Source: Hamadaea sp013361475 (GTDB taxonomy: Bacteria > Actinomycetota > Actinomycetes > Mycobacteriales > Micromonosporaceae). From it: a stretch of DNA of 64,000 bases. The translations under genes and the position numbers were made by a program. The notes below the pieces were generated by a model. It was not told the DNA's origin, searched no databases, and saw nothing but the letters and a program-made list of their open reading frames with translations. The DNA is taken from the NCBI RefSeq assembly GCF_040654195.1, contig NZ_JBFAHM010000003.1, positions 62,001 through 126,000 on the forward strand. Reading direction: 5' to 3'. This document shows, in pieces, positions 16,001 through 24,968 of this stretch; the stretch's first letter is position 1; each line of letters starts with the position of its first letter.

Positions 16001-17410
16001 GACATCCTCGAAGAACCGGACCAGGGTGCGTACGCCCCAGCCGGTGGCGCCCTTGGCGAGCTCCTTCTCCGGCTCGTCGGCCCACGACGGCGAGGACATG
16101 TCGATGTGTGCCCAGCGGTCGCGCTGCTTCCCGGCGAACTCCCGCAGGAAGAGCCCGGCCGTGATGGTCCCGGCCCCGCCGTCGGTGTGGTTGTAGAGGT
16201 CGGCGATCTCGCTGGTCACCATCGAGACGTAGTCGCGGTGCAGCGGCAGCCGCCACAGTCCTTCTCCCGCGCGCCCGGCCGCGGCGAGCAGCGCGTCGGC
16301 CAGGTCGTCGTCGTCGGCCATGAGAGCGCCGATCCGGCGGCCGAGGGCGACCCGGTTGGCGCCGGTCAGCGTGGCCAGGTCGATGAGGTAGTCCGGGGAG
16401 TACTGCTCGACGGCGTATGCCATGGCGTCGGCGAGGACGATGCGCCCCTCGGCGTCGGTGCTGCGCACCTCGGTGGTCAGCCCGCCGTAGTGCTCGATCA
16501 CGTCGCCGGGCCGCCAGGCGGAGCCGGAGACCATGTTCTCCGCCAACGGCGTCAGCGCCGTCACGCGTATCGGCAGCTGGAGGTCGGCTGCCGCGAGCAC
16601 CGCGCCGGCGACGGCGGCCGCCCCGCCCATGTCCTTGCGCATGAGCAGCATGGCCTCGGCCGGTTTGATGTCGATGCCGCCGGTGTCGAAGGTGATGCCC
16701 TTGCCCACGAGGACGACGTGGCGCGTCGCGCCGGCCGGCGCGTAGTCGAGCTGGAGCATGCGCGGACCGCGCGTGGACCCGCAGCCGACCGCGACGATGC
16801 CGTTGAAGCCCTCGTCGCGCAGCCGGTCGACGTCCCAGACCTCGACGGCCACGCCGGCCTGGGTGGCGGCCGCGCTGACCTGCTCCACGAACCAGGCGGG
16901 GTCCTTCGTCGACGACGGCGTGTTGGTGAGCGTCCGGGCGAACGACGTGCGCTCCACGACGGACCGGCCCTGCCGCAGCGCCTCGGCCACGGCGGCCGGG
17001 TCGTTGACGAGCAGGGTCACCTCGGCCAGCGGAGGCCGCTTGGCCGGATTGGCGTGGTACGCGGCCAGCCCGGCACCCTCGACGAAAGCCCTGGTCGCGG
17101 CGGGTTGATCGGCCGCGGAACCGAGGTCCACTGTGATGGAGGTCGCTTTGGCCGCCGACCGTACGATCTCGGCTCCGGCCGCTCGCCAGCCCGCCTCGTC
17201 GCCCGTCCCGACGCCCGCGAAGAAAACGGTCGACGGTGTCGACAACGGACGAACGAGCTTTTCGCCCCGCCCCGCCTCGCCGGTGTGCTCGGCCTGGGTC
17301 AGGAACGCTTCGGCCTCCGGAATGTCCCAGCGCGGATCGGCCGCCGGAACGGGGAGAGCGACGACCGTCGCTTCGGGGGCGGGCGTCGCGGCGAGCCGGA
17401 AGTCGAGCAT
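15986..17410 (-). CDS. pepA: Leucyl aminopeptidase (M17 family)
   Basis: A 474-residue cytosolic dizinc aminopeptidase. The C-terminal catalytic domain shows VGKGITFDTGGI (active-site lysine and zinc aspartate), MRKDMGGAAAV, and STDAEGRIVLAD, the usual NTDAEGR with Ser for Asn, carrying zinc ligands and the catalytic arginine. The N-terminal 160 residues form the variable hexamer-contact domain. It removes N-terminal residues from peptides. The ATG at 17410 gives MLDFRLA; an upstream in-frame ATG at 17461 lacks a ribosome site. The last five codons lie in the 65-bp repeat copy B. Confidence 0.92.
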   Translation of the reverse strand: MLDFRLAATPAPEATVVALPVPAADPRWDIPEAEAFLTQAEHTGEAGRGEKLVRPLSTPSTVFFAGVGTGDEAGWRAAGAEIVRSAAKATSITVDLGSAADQPAATRAFVEGAGLAAYHANPAKRPPLAEVTLLVNDPAAVAEALRQGRSVVERTSFARTLTNTPSSTKDPAWFVEQVSAAATQAGVAVEVWDVDRLRDEGFNGIVAVGCGSTRGPRMLQLDYAPAGATRHVVLVGKGITFDTGGIDIKPAEAMLLMRKDMGGAAAVAGAVLAAADLQLPIRVTALTPLAENMVSGSAWRPGDVIEHYGGLTTEVRSTDAEGRIVLADAMAYAVEQYSPDYLIDLATLTGANRVALGRRIGALMADDDDLADALLAAAGRAGEGLWRLPLHRDYVSMVTSEIADLYNHTDGGAGTITAGLFLREFAGKQRDRWAHIDMSSPSWADEPEKELAKGATGWGVRTLVRFFEDVSARS

Positions 17411-17546
17411 GAAGCCCACCCTAGTCGAGAACGCGAACGCGCTGCCGCATCGGTCGGCCAACCGTCGCAGCAGCGCGTTCTGTGTTCATTTGTCGAGTCG
17501 ATCCGCCGGTGGGCCAAGCCCCGAGGCGCGCCGGGAAGGCAGCGCC

Positions 17547-17714
17547 TCAGCCCACGGCCTCCTTCAGGGCCTCGCCGAGGCGAGTGGCCTCGTCCGGGGT
17601 CATTTCGACCACCAGGCGTCCGCCGCCCTCCAGCGGCACCCGCATGACGATGCCCCGGCCCTCTTTGGTGACCTCCAGCGGACCGTCGCCCGTCCGCGGC
17701 TTCATCGCCGCCAT
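17547..17714 (-). CDS. DUF3117 family small protein
   Basis: A 55-residue protein beginning MAAMKPRTGDGPLEV and continuing with a GRGIVMRVPLEGGGRLVVEM-type segment, ending LGEALKEAVG. This is the conserved actinobacterial DUF3117 family (M. tuberculosis Rv1211 type) at full family length. The start is supported by GGGGAG six bases upstream. It is a small beta-rich cytosolic protein of unknown function, almost universal in actinobacteria. It lies upstream of pepA in the same direction with a 136-bp gap. Confidence 0.9.
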   Translation of the reverse strand: MAAMKPRTGDGPLEVTKEGRGIVMRVPLEGGGRLVVEMTPDEATRLGEALKEAVG

Positions 17715-17870
17715 CTCTGTCTCCCCTCAGACTTCCCACCAGGGGCAGCGGGTCGCCCCGCCGCACGTCAGCAGTCCAGGAACGCACCGGATGGGTGGAC
17801 CGGTGCGTGGTCCCGACCAATGATTTTCCCTGATGGCTGCCACGAAGCCCAAACCGGGCCGCCATCGATG

Positions 17871-17913
17871 TGACAATTGCTAGCCAAAAGGGCCACAAAG
17901 TGTAACAATTTGC
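17871..17913 (+). promoter_or_regulatory. Candidate promoter and direct-repeat operator of the paaX operon
   Basis: A TTGCTA (17877-17882) and TGTAAC (17901-17906) pair at 18-bp spacing lies just ahead of the paaX ATG. It overlaps two direct repeats, TGACAATTGC (17871) and TAACAATTTGC (17903), about three helical turns apart in an AT-rich island. Autoregulation by PaaX is an inference. Confidence 0.4.
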
Positions 17914-17917
17914 GGCT

Positions 17918-18715
17918 ATGCAGGCCCGGTCGGCGCTCTTCGATCTCTACGGCGACCACCTCCGATCCCGGGGTGGTCGCGCACCGGTCGCCGCCCTCGT
18001 CCGGTTGCTGGCTCCGGTCGGCATCGCCGCGCCCGCGGTGCGTACCGCGGTCTCTCGTATGGTGCGCCAAGGCTGGCTCGCCGCGACACGCACCCCCGCC
18101 GGTCCCGGCTATCAGCTGACCGCGCGGGCCGAGCGCCGCCTCGACGCGGCGGCCGCGCGTATCTACCGGACCAGCCGCGCCGGCTGGGACGGCCGGTTCG
18201 ACCTCATCACGGTCACACTCCCCGCGGATCGGCGGCCGCGGGAACGCCTGCTGTCCGCGTTGTCCTTCCTCGGGTACGCCCGCCTCGGCGACGGGGCCTG
18301 GGTGGCCGCCCGCCCCTCGCCCGAGATCGACCCGATGCTGCAGGACGCCGAGGTGGCGTATGAGCGGTTCTCGGCGAGTCATTCCGGCGGGGTGCCCGGC
18401 GCGATGGCCCTCGTGCGGCGCGCCTGGGACCTCGCCGAGATCGCGGCCGAGTACGACAAATTCGTCGACGACCTGCGTCCGGTCGTCACCGCCGTCAGCG
18501 CCCGGACGCCCGACGAGCAGGCGTACGCCGCCCGGTTCCAGCTGGTGCACGCCTGGCGTGGTTTCCTCTTCTCCGATCCGCAGCTGCCGCTGGCTTTGTT
18601 GCCCGACGGCTGGGCGGGGACGGCGGCGGCCGCCTTCTTCGACCGCCACGCGGCCCGGCTGCGCCCGGCGGCCGACCGCTTCGTGACTTCGTGCCTCAGT
18701 GATGGGAGAGCCTGA
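17918..18715 (+). CDS. paaX: PaaX family transcriptional regulator
   Basis: A 265-residue protein with an N-terminal winged helix (AVRTAVSRMVRQGWL recognition region near 45-60), the central PaaX domain, and a C-terminal domain with FQLVHAWRGFLFSDPQLPLALLP, the signature of this family. PaaX proteins repress phenylacetate degradation genes and respond to phenylacetyl-CoA. The gene overlaps the enoyl-CoA hydratase by 1 bp (TGATG), which links it to acyl-CoA breakdown. The core paa catabolic genes are not in the window, so the effector may be another aryl-CoA. Confidence 0.88.
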   Translation: MQARSALFDLYGDHLRSRGGRAPVAALVRLLAPVGIAAPAVRTAVSRMVRQGWLAATRTPAGPGYQLTARAERRLDAAAARIYRTSRAGWDGRFDLITVTLPADRRPRERLLSALSFLGYARLGDGAWVAARPSPEIDPMLQDAEVAYERFSASHSGGVPGAMALVRRAWDLAEIAAEYDKFVDDLRPVVTAVSARTPDEQAYAARFQLVHAWRGFLFSDPQLPLALLPDGWAGTAAAAFFDRHAARLRPAADRFVTSCLSDGRA

Positions 18716-19506
18716 TGGATCCGCTGCTCGTCGACCGCGCCGCCGGCGTCGTGACGCTGACGATGAACCGCCCGGACGCGATGAACGCGCTGGACGTGCC
18801 GTTGAAGGAGGCGCTGCGGGACACCCTGGGCTCGCTCGCCGTAGACCCGTCGGTTCGCGCGGTCGTGCTGACCGGCTCGGGGAACCGGGCGTTCTGCGTC
18901 GGCCAGGATCTCCGCGAGCACGTGGGCTTCTTGAACAGCGGCGACGACACTCCGCTGCGGACGGTCACCGAGCACTACAACCCGATCGCGCTCACGCTCG
19001 CCACCCTGCCGGTGCCCGTGATCGCCGCCGTACGCGGTGCGGCCGCCGGCGCGGGCGCCTCGCTGGCGCTGCTCTCGGACTTCCGGATCGGCGGCCCGTC
19101 GACCAGCTTCTTGATGGCCTTCGCCAAGGTCGGCCTGGCCGGGGACACCGGGGCGTCCTGGATCCTGCCGCGCCTGGTGGGCCATGCGAAGGCCGTCGAG
19201 CTGCTGATGCTCGCCGAGCCGGTACGCGCCGGGGTCGCCCTCGAACTCGGGTTGCTGACACGACTGGCCGACGACGACGAGGCCGTGCTCCCGGCGGCGC
19301 AGGAATTGGCCGCCCGGCTGGCCGAGGGGCCGACTCGGGCGTACGCCGCGATCAAGCGGGAACTGGTCGAGGGCGCGGCCGGATCGCTGGCCCAGGCCCT
19401 CGCGGTGGAGGCGGAGGCCCAGGCGGAATGCGGGGCCACCGGTGATCATCGCGAGGGAACCTTCGCCTTCGTCGAGAAGCGGCCGCCTGCCTATAGTGGG
19501 GCGTGA
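18715..19506 (+). CDS. Enoyl-CoA hydratase/isomerase (crotonase family, PaaG-like)
   Basis: A 263-residue crotonase-fold enzyme. NRPDAMNAL and the CoA-binding/oxyanion stretch AFCVGQDL lie in the first half, then VRGAAAGAGASLALLSDFRI and LAGDTGASWILPRLVG, where Asp replaces the hydratase glutamate, as in PaaG-type isomerases. It probably hydrates or isomerises an aromatic-derived or fatty enoyl-CoA. It is co-translated with paaX (1-bp overlap) and with the small gene downstream (GTGA overlap). Confidence 0.85.
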   Translation: MDPLLVDRAAGVVTLTMNRPDAMNALDVPLKEALRDTLGSLAVDPSVRAVVLTGSGNRAFCVGQDLREHVGFLNSGDDTPLRTVTEHYNPIALTLATLPVPVIAAVRGAAAGAGASLALLSDFRIGGPSTSFLMAFAKVGLAGDTGASWILPRLVGHAKAVELLMLAEPVRAGVALELGLLTRLADDDEAVLPAAQELAARLAEGPTRAYAAIKRELVEGAAGSLAQALAVEAEAQAECGATGDHREGTFAFVEKRPPAYSGA

Positions 19507-19709
19507 GCAAGAAGTCCTGGCTGGTGAACGTGGCGTTGCCGATCGAGGCCGACTCCCCGGCGGAGGCGGTCGGCGAATACTGGCGTTACGTGGCCGAACT
19601 CGGCTCCGCCGAGCTGCCGGCCTACGTGTCACCCGTCGGAGACGAGCTCTCGATGATCCCCTTCGTCGGCGGCGAGGTCACCAACCTCGACCCGGAAGAG
19701 GATGACTGA
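19503..19709 (+). CDS. Small conserved-looking protein of unknown function
   Basis: A 68-residue acidic protein, MSKKSWLVNVALPIEADSP at its start and ending NLDPEEDD. No family is recognised. The GTG start overlaps the stop of the enoyl-CoA hydratase (GTGA), and codon use matches the neighbours, so it is very likely real. The composition (a predicted alternation of short strands and one helix, no membrane segment) suggests a small cytosolic alpha/beta protein. A strong terminator follows at 19765. Confidence 0.7.
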   Translation: MSKKSWLVNVALPIEADSPAEAVGEYWRYVAELGSAELPAYVSPVGDELSMIPFVGGEVTNLDPEEDD

Positions 19710-19764
19710 CGGTCTGGACGGACCCGGTCTCCACGTGCGACCATCGATGTGAGGCAGCACTTCG

Positions 19765-19800
19765 GCCGCGCGTCATGCCCCTTGCGGCGCGCGGCTTTTT
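19765..19800 (+). terminator. Intrinsic terminator of the paaX operon
   Basis: Arms GCCGCGCG (19765-19772) and CGCGCGGC (19788-19795) are followed by TTTTT. It lies in the 112-bp gap between the small protein gene and the convergent DUF1003 gene. Confidence 0.85.
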
Positions 19801-19821
19801 CCTGCTCAGGACCGGTGTCGG

Positions 19822-20391
19822 CTACGACCGGTCGGTGTCCCACTCGTCGTCGAAGCCGTCGCGGCGAGTCGACGCCCGCAGCTCCTTCTGATGGTGCTTG
19901 CGCTCCAGCTGCGTCCGGCGATGCGCCGCCTCGTCCAGCTCCTCGGCCAGCCTCGACAGCTCCGACCGGAGGAAGTCCCGGGTCGCCACCTCGCCGAGCG
20001 CGATCCGCAGCGCCGCGATCTCCCGGGCCAGGTACTCGGTGTCGGCCTTCTGCGCCGCCGCCCGTTGCCGGTCCTGCTCCAGCGACACCCGGTCGCGGTC
20101 GGCCTGCCGGTTCTGCGCGAGCAGGATCAGGGGGGCGGCGTACGAGGCCTGGAGGGACAGGATCAGCGTCAGGAAGGTGAACGTGTAGGGGTCGAACCGC
20201 AGGTTCGCCGGAGCGAGCGTGTTCCACCCGATCCACAGCGCGATCACCAGGGTCATCCAGACCAGGAACTGCGCCGTCCCCATGAACCGGGCGATCGCCT
20301 CCGACCAGCGCCCGAAGGCCTCTGGGTCGAAACGCGGCATGTGAACCCGGCCGGGTTCGCGCGGCTGGTCCAGCCGCCGTCGCTCAGCCAT
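19822..20391 (-). CDS. DUF1003 family membrane protein
   Basis: A 189-residue protein with two transmembrane helices (about 41-60 and 71-93), the family hallmarks WNTLAPANLRFDPYTFTFLTLILS and the ASYAAPLILLAQNRQADRDR loop, then a charged coiled-coil-like C-terminus of about 85 residues. The function is unknown. It overlaps the upstream MgtE-N/CBS gene by 8 bp, and the same pairing occurs in other actinobacteria, so a shared role in cation or envelope homeostasis is plausible. Confidence 0.88.
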   Translation of the reverse strand: MAERRRLDQPREPGRVHMPRFDPEAFGRWSEAIARFMGTAQFLVWMTLVIALWIGWNTLAPANLRFDPYTFTFLTLILSLQASYAAPLILLAQNRQADRDRVSLEQDRQRAAAQKADTEYLAREIAALRIALGEVATRDFLRSELSRLAEELDEAAHRRTQLERKHHQKELRASTRRDGFDDEWDTDRS

Positions 20392-21616
20392 GACGCTCCC
20401 GCCAATCCTCGGGGAGCAGGTGGTCGAGCAGGTCGTCGACGGTCACCGCGCCGACCAGCCGGTCACCGGCGTCCACGACGGGCATCGCGACCAGGTTGTA
20501 CGTCGCCATGCGCCGGGTGATGTCGGCGAGGGTCGTCTCCGGCTCCAGCGGGTCGATGTCGTTGTCGACGATGCCGCCCAGCATGGCCGCCGGTGGTTCC
20601 CGCAGCAGCCGCTGGAAGTGCACCATTCCCAGATAACGCCCGGTCGGCGTGGCCATCGGCGCGCGGGCCACGAAGACCTGGGCGGCGACGGCCGGGGAGA
20701 CCTGCGGCTCGCGTACGCGGGCCAGGGCCTCCGCCACGGTGGCGTCCGGGGTCAGGACCACCGGCTCGGAGGTCATCACCGAACCGGCGGTGCCCTCGGC
20801 GTAGATCATGAGGGCGCGCACTGACGCCGACTCGTCCGGCTCCATCAGATCCAGCAGCACCTGCTGCTCCACCTGGGGCAGTTCGGCCAGCAGGTCGGCG
20901 GCGTCGTCCGGGTCCATCTCCTCCAGGACGTCGGCGGCGCGTTCCCGGTCGAGGAGCGCGATGATCTCGACCTGGTCCTGTTCGGGCAGCTCGGCGATGA
21001 CGTCGGCGAGGCGCTCGTCGTCCAGCGCCTTGGCGACCTCGTTACGCCGCGGATCAGGCATTTCCTGGAGGGCGTGCGCCAGGTCGGCCGGGCGCATCTT
21101 CTCGAGCACCGCCAGCAGCGACTCCGTGCCCTGCTCGGCCACCGGGGTCAGCAGGCCCTGCACCTCGTCCCACTCGACCTGATGCACCTGGCCACGACGG
21201 GTGAGCCGCCCGGTCACCTCGCGTACGGCGAGCCGGCTCAGCTTCCACTCGCCGTTCCGGTCGGGCTCCATCGCGACGTCCACGACGGTCGCCGGCTTGT
21301 CGCGGTCCACGATGGTGACCCGCCGATCCAGCAGCTCTTCGAGGACCAGCATCTCGCCCGGCCGCTTCTCGAAGCGACGGAGGTTGAGCGTGCCGGTGTT
21401 GAGCATGACGCTCTCGTTGTCGATCGAGGTCACCCGCCCGATGGGCAGGAAGATGCGCCGCCGCATGGGCATCTCGGCGACGATGCCGACGACCCGGGGC
21501 GGCTGCGAGGTGACCCGGGCCACCGCGTCGCGTACCCGACCCACCTGGTCGCCGTTGGGATCGAAAACGGCGAGGCCGGCGAGCCGCGCGACGTAAACCC
21601 TGGTCGTCGTGGCCAC
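20384..21616 (-). CDS. Soluble MgtE N-domain/CBS protein with PRC-barrel
   Basis: A 410-residue cytosolic protein. PRC-barrel-like domains lie at about 1-150 (VYVARLAGLAVFDPNG start), MgtE intracellular helical-repeat domain at about 150-270 (repeated LPEQDQVEIIALLD / MDPDDAADLLAELP units), and two CBS domains from 275 to 405 (VMTSEPVVLTP and MATYNLVAMPVVD). It has the magnesium-sensing half of MgtE but no membrane channel. It probably senses Mg2+ or adenine nucleotides and acts on a partner, for which the overlapping DUF1003 membrane protein is a natural candidate. Confidence 0.85.
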   Translation of the reverse strand: MATTTRVYVARLAGLAVFDPNGDQVGRVRDAVARVTSQPPRVVGIVAEMPMRRRIFLPIGRVTSIDNESVMLNTGTLNLRRFEKRPGEMLVLEELLDRRVTIVDRDKPATVVDVAMEPDRNGEWKLSRLAVREVTGRLTRRGQVHQVEWDEVQGLLTPVAEQGTESLLAVLEKMRPADLAHALQEMPDPRRNEVAKALDDERLADVIAELPEQDQVEIIALLDRERAADVLEEMDPDDAADLLAELPQVEQQVLLDLMEPDESASVRALMIYAEGTAGSVMTSEPVVLTPDATVAEALARVREPQVSPAVAAQVFVARAPMATPTGRYLGMVHFQRLLREPPAAMLGGIVDNDIDPLEPETTLADITRRMATYNLVAMPVVDAGDRLVGAVTVDDLLDHLLPEDWRERHG

Positions 21617-21725
21617 GACAACAGCCTAATCGGACTCCCGGCGCGTTACGCACAAGATCCCCGCGCTCCGCCCATGAGGAAATGCACGTGCGAGTGAAGG
21701 CCCTGATCAGGCAAGATTGCCCGCC

Positions 21726-23426
21726 GTGGGATACGTGGATGTGGCCGGCGTCGCACACACCCTGCCGGACGGCCGGGTGCTCTTCTCCGACGTCTCGTTC
21801 CGAGTCGGCGAGGGCGCCAAGGTGGCCCTGGTGGGGCCGAACGGTGCGGGCAAGACGACGCTGCTGCGGATGGTCGCCGGTGACCTGCCGGTGAAGACCG
21901 GCGTGATCAGCCGGTTCGGCGGGCTGGGCATCATGCGGCAGTTCATCGGCATGCTCGGCCACGGCCGGGCGGCCGGTGGCGCGCTCGGCGAGGACACCAT
22001 CCTGGCCGAGTTGGCGTTGTCACTGGCCCCGCCCCTGGTACGCCAGGCGGGCGACCGCCTCGTGAAGGCGGAACGGGAGCTGGCGGCGACCGAGGCGCGT
22101 GGCCGGTTCAGCAAGTCCGCCGAGCAGGCCCAACTCCGGTACGCCGAGGCGCTGACCGCCTGGGGCGAGTCCGGCGGATACGAGTTCGAGGTGCTCAGCG
22201 ACACGGTCAGCACCCTCGTGCTGGATCTGCCGTGGGACCGCACCCGGGACCGCCCGGTGCGTACGCTCAGCGGCGGCCAGCAGAAACGCTTCGCCCTCGA
22301 GCTGCTCCTCCGGGGTCCGGAGGAGGTTCTGCTGCTCGACGAGCCGGACAACTTCCTCGATGTGCCGGCCAAGCGCTGGCTGGAGCGGCGGCTGCGGGAG
22401 TCGGACAAGTCCGTGCTCTACGTCTCGCACGACCGGGAGCTGCTGAACCAGACCGCCGACCGGGTCGTCGCCGTGGAGGGCAACTCCGCCTGGGTGCATC
22501 CCGGTGGCTTCGCGAGCTGGCACGACGCCCGGTACGCCCGCCACGAGAAGATGGAGGAGGACCGCCGTCGCTGGGACGAGGAGCACGAGAAGCTCCGCCA
22601 GCTGATGCTGATGTACAAGCAGAAGGCGGCGTACAACTCGGACATGGCCTCCCGCTATCAGTCGGCGCTGACCCGGTTGCGCAAGTTCGAGGAGGCCGGC
22701 GCCCCGCCGCTGCCGCCGAAGGACCAGGAGATCAAGATGCGGCTCTCCGGGGGCCGCACCGGCAAGCGTGCGGTCATCTGCGAGCAGCTGGAGCTGGAGA
22801 ACCTGACCTTCCCGTTCGACCTCGAACTCTGGTACGGCGACCGGCTCGCCGTGCTCGGCGCGAACGGCACCGGCAAGTCCCACTTCCTGCGGCTGCTGGC
22901 CCGGGGCGGGACCGAAGGCGTCACCAGCAGTGTCGACGGCGGTACGCACGCCCCGGTCGCGCACGGCGGAGTCGCCCGGCTCGGCGCGCGTGTCCTCCCG
23001 GGGCACTTCTCACAGACACACGATCGGCCGGAGTTGTTCGGGCGTACCCTCGTGGAGATCTTGTGGCGGGGCGACGATCATCGCCAGGGCATGGACCGGC
23101 ACACGGCCATGCGCGCCCTGGACCGGTACGAGCTGGCCAAGCAGGGCGACCAGAAGTTCGACACGCTGTCCGGCGGGCAGCAGGCCCGGTTCCTGGTGCT
23201 CCTGCTGGAGCTGTCGGGGGCGACGCTGCTGCTGCTCGACGAGCCGACCGACAACCTCGACCTCGCCAGCGCGGAGGCGTTGCAGGAGGGCTTGGCGAAG
23301 TTCGAGGGGACGGTGATCGCCGTGACGCACGACCGGTGGTTCGCCAAGTCCTTCGACCGCTTCGTCGTCTTCCAGGGCGACAACGAGGTGGTCGAGACGT
23401 CCGGCCCCGTCTGGGACGTCCGCTAG
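21726..23426 (+). CDS. ABC-F family ATPase (ribosome-associated type)
   Basis: A 566-residue protein with two ABC ATPase domains and no membrane segments. Domain 1: GPNGAGKTT, LSGGQQKRF, LLLDEPDNFLD. Domain 2: GANGTGKSH, LSGGQQARF, LLLDEPTDNLD. A charged linker of about 90 residues (helical, RHEKMEEDRRRWDEEHEKL) joins them, as in ABC-F proteins that bind the ribosomal E site. It may be a housekeeping translation factor or an antibiotic-protection factor; sequence alone does not decide. The GTG at 21726 gives the family start MGYVDV; a TTG at 21717 is also in frame. An eight-codon open frame (21674-21697) precedes it. Confidence 0.88.
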   Translation: MGYVDVAGVAHTLPDGRVLFSDVSFRVGEGAKVALVGPNGAGKTTLLRMVAGDLPVKTGVISRFGGLGIMRQFIGMLGHGRAAGGALGEDTILAELALSLAPPLVRQAGDRLVKAERELAATEARGRFSKSAEQAQLRYAEALTAWGESGGYEFEVLSDTVSTLVLDLPWDRTRDRPVRTLSGGQQKRFALELLLRGPEEVLLLDEPDNFLDVPAKRWLERRLRESDKSVLYVSHDRELLNQTADRVVAVEGNSAWVHPGGFASWHDARYARHEKMEEDRRRWDEEHEKLRQLMLMYKQKAAYNSDMASRYQSALTRLRKFEEAGAPPLPPKDQEIKMRLSGGRTGKRAVICEQLELENLTFPFDLELWYGDRLAVLGANGTGKSHFLRLLARGGTEGVTSSVDGGTHAPVAHGGVARLGARVLPGHFSQTHDRPELFGRTLVEILWRGDDHRQGMDRHTAMRALDRYELAKQGDQKFDTLSGGQQARFLVLLLELSGATLLLLDEPTDNLDLASAEALQEGLAKFEGTVIAVTHDRWFAKSFDRFVVFQGDNEVVETSGPVWDVR

Positions 23427-23428
23427 GG

Positions 23429-23503
23429 GTGATCATTGCGCCAGCAATGCTGTAACAACGGACATTTTGTCGGCTGAAACAGCATGGCTGGCGCAATGAT
23501 CAC
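23429..23503. repeat. 75-bp inverted repeat, family 2, copy 1
   Basis: 25-base arms GTGATCATTGCG... / ...CGCAATGATCAC with one mismatch around a 25-base loop. It starts 3 bp after the ABC-F stop and ends 5 bp before the convergent chitinase stop. The arms match the element at 54659-54733, which has the same total length but an unrelated loop. A two-way terminator role is inferred. Confidence 0.88.
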
Positions 23504-23508
23504 GCGGG

Positions 23509-24816
23509 TCAGGCGAGGCCGGTGTGGATGGCGGTGGTCAGGTCACCGGTCGCGGTGTCGCCGTCGAGCGACCAGACCATCGTCCCGCCGAGCCCGTTCG
23601 CCTTCACGTACGCCGTCTTCTGGGCGATCGACCGAGCGTCGTCGTAGGACCAGAAGCTGGTGCCGCTGAGCTTCCACACCGCCCCGGCGACCGGGTCGTA
23701 GAAGGTGGGGCCGCTCTTGGCGATGATCTTCTTGTAGTCGTCGATGCCGTCCTCGTAGGTGCCCCGGGCCGGCCCGGTCGAGGTCTGGTAGAGACCGTTG
23801 TTGGTGCTGGACACCCCGGCCCAGCCGCGGCCGTAGTAGGGGATCCCGAGGACGAGCTTGGCGGCCGGCGCCCCCTGCGCCCGGTAGTGCTGGAGCGCCT
23901 GGTCGGCGGAGAACCGCTGCGGCGCCGGGTCGGCGGCGGGGGAGTAGAGCTGGCCCTGGTGGTTCGAGATCGGCTCGTACGCCCCGTGCAGGTCGTAACC
24001 CTGCACCGTGGCGAAGTCGAGGTAGCCGAAGACGGCGGGGTCGATGCCGGCGTCGATCTTCGCCGGGTCGGCCGGGAGGAAGGCGGTCAGCGAGAAGGCC
24101 CGCCCGACCTGAGCCCCGTACGCGTCGAGCTGGGCGCGGAACTCGGCCAGCAGCGCCACGAAGTTCGCCTTGTCCTCGGGCCGGATCACGTTGCCGGTGT
24201 TGCCCTCCGAGGCCGGCCATTCCCAGTCGACGTCGAAGCCGTCGAAGACCCCGTACGCCGATCCCGGTCCACCTTGGACGGAGCTGCCGATGAGCGGCAG
24301 GTTGCCCTTCAGGAACATGTCGATGCAGCTGGCCACCATGGCCTGCCGGGACGCCGGGGTGAGCGCGGCGTCGGAGAGGTACTTCGACCACGACCAGCCG
24401 CCGATGGACAGCTGCACCTTCAGGCCCGGGTGCAGCGCCTTCAGCTTCCGCAACTGGTTGAAGTTCCCGGCCAGCGGTGTGTTGTACGCGTCGCCCACCC
24501 CGTCGACCGATTCGGACGCCTTGAAGCGCTTCTGGTAGTCGGCCCAGGCGTCGCCGACGCCGGCCTCGTTCGCCTCGAAGCACTTGCCGTCGGCGCCGAC
24601 GTTGGCGAAGGCGTAGTTGATGTGGGTGAGCTTGTCGGCCATGCCTGAGGTGTGGACGTTCTTGACGGTGAAGTTCCGCCGGTAGATGCCCCACTGGGTG
24701 AAGTAGCCCACCTTGACGTAGGAGCCGGCGACGGCTGCGTCTGTTGTGGACGCTTGGGCCGGATTGGCGACGCCGGTGAGGGAAGCGGCTAGGACGAGGG
24801 CGAGAACAGCGCGCAC
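23509..24816 (-). CDS. Secreted GH18 chitinase
   Basis: A 435-residue preprotein. It has a signal peptide (AVLALVLAASLTGVANPAQA, about 1-22) and a GH18 TIM-barrel with SxGG motif LSIGGWSWSKYL and catalytic motif DGFDVDWEWP (DxxDxDxE; the last Glu is the acid). There is no chitin-binding or fibronectin module, so it is a bare catalytic domain. It hydrolyses chitin outside the cell. The GTG at 24816 stands five bases after GGAGG; the GTG at 24822 would be too close. The promoter region contains a small dyad GGTT-tgtt-AACC in an AT-rich island (around 24875-24895). Confidence 0.92.
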   Translation of the reverse strand: MRAVLALVLAASLTGVANPAQASTTDAAVAGSYVKVGYFTQWGIYRRNFTVKNVHTSGMADKLTHINYAFANVGADGKCFEANEAGVGDAWADYQKRFKASESVDGVGDAYNTPLAGNFNQLRKLKALHPGLKVQLSIGGWSWSKYLSDAALTPASRQAMVASCIDMFLKGNLPLIGSSVQGGPGSAYGVFDGFDVDWEWPASEGNTGNVIRPEDKANFVALLAEFRAQLDAYGAQVGRAFSLTAFLPADPAKIDAGIDPAVFGYLDFATVQGYDLHGAYEPISNHQGQLYSPAADPAPQRFSADQALQHYRAQGAPAAKLVLGIPYYGRGWAGVSSTNNGLYQTSTGPARGTYEDGIDDYKKIIAKSGPTFYDPVAGAVWKLSGTSFWSYDDARSIAQKTAYVKANGLGGTMVWSLDGDTATGDLTTAIHTGLA

Positions 24817-24968
24817 GAACACCTCCGGATCGGGAAGCAGGTCGGAAGAAGTGAGCCGAAGGTATATTCGAAAGGTTTGTTAACCAATAGACGAATGGAT
24901 GAGTATCACGTCGCGATCGTGACGCTGGTCTTGCGCTTCGCGACGCAGCGTGGTTAGTCTGCGCGAGA

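Noticed and set aside
16106..17647. Long plus-strand open frame opposite pepA
   Set aside because: Low-complexity Arg/Gly/Val translation, antisense to an intact aminopeptidase.
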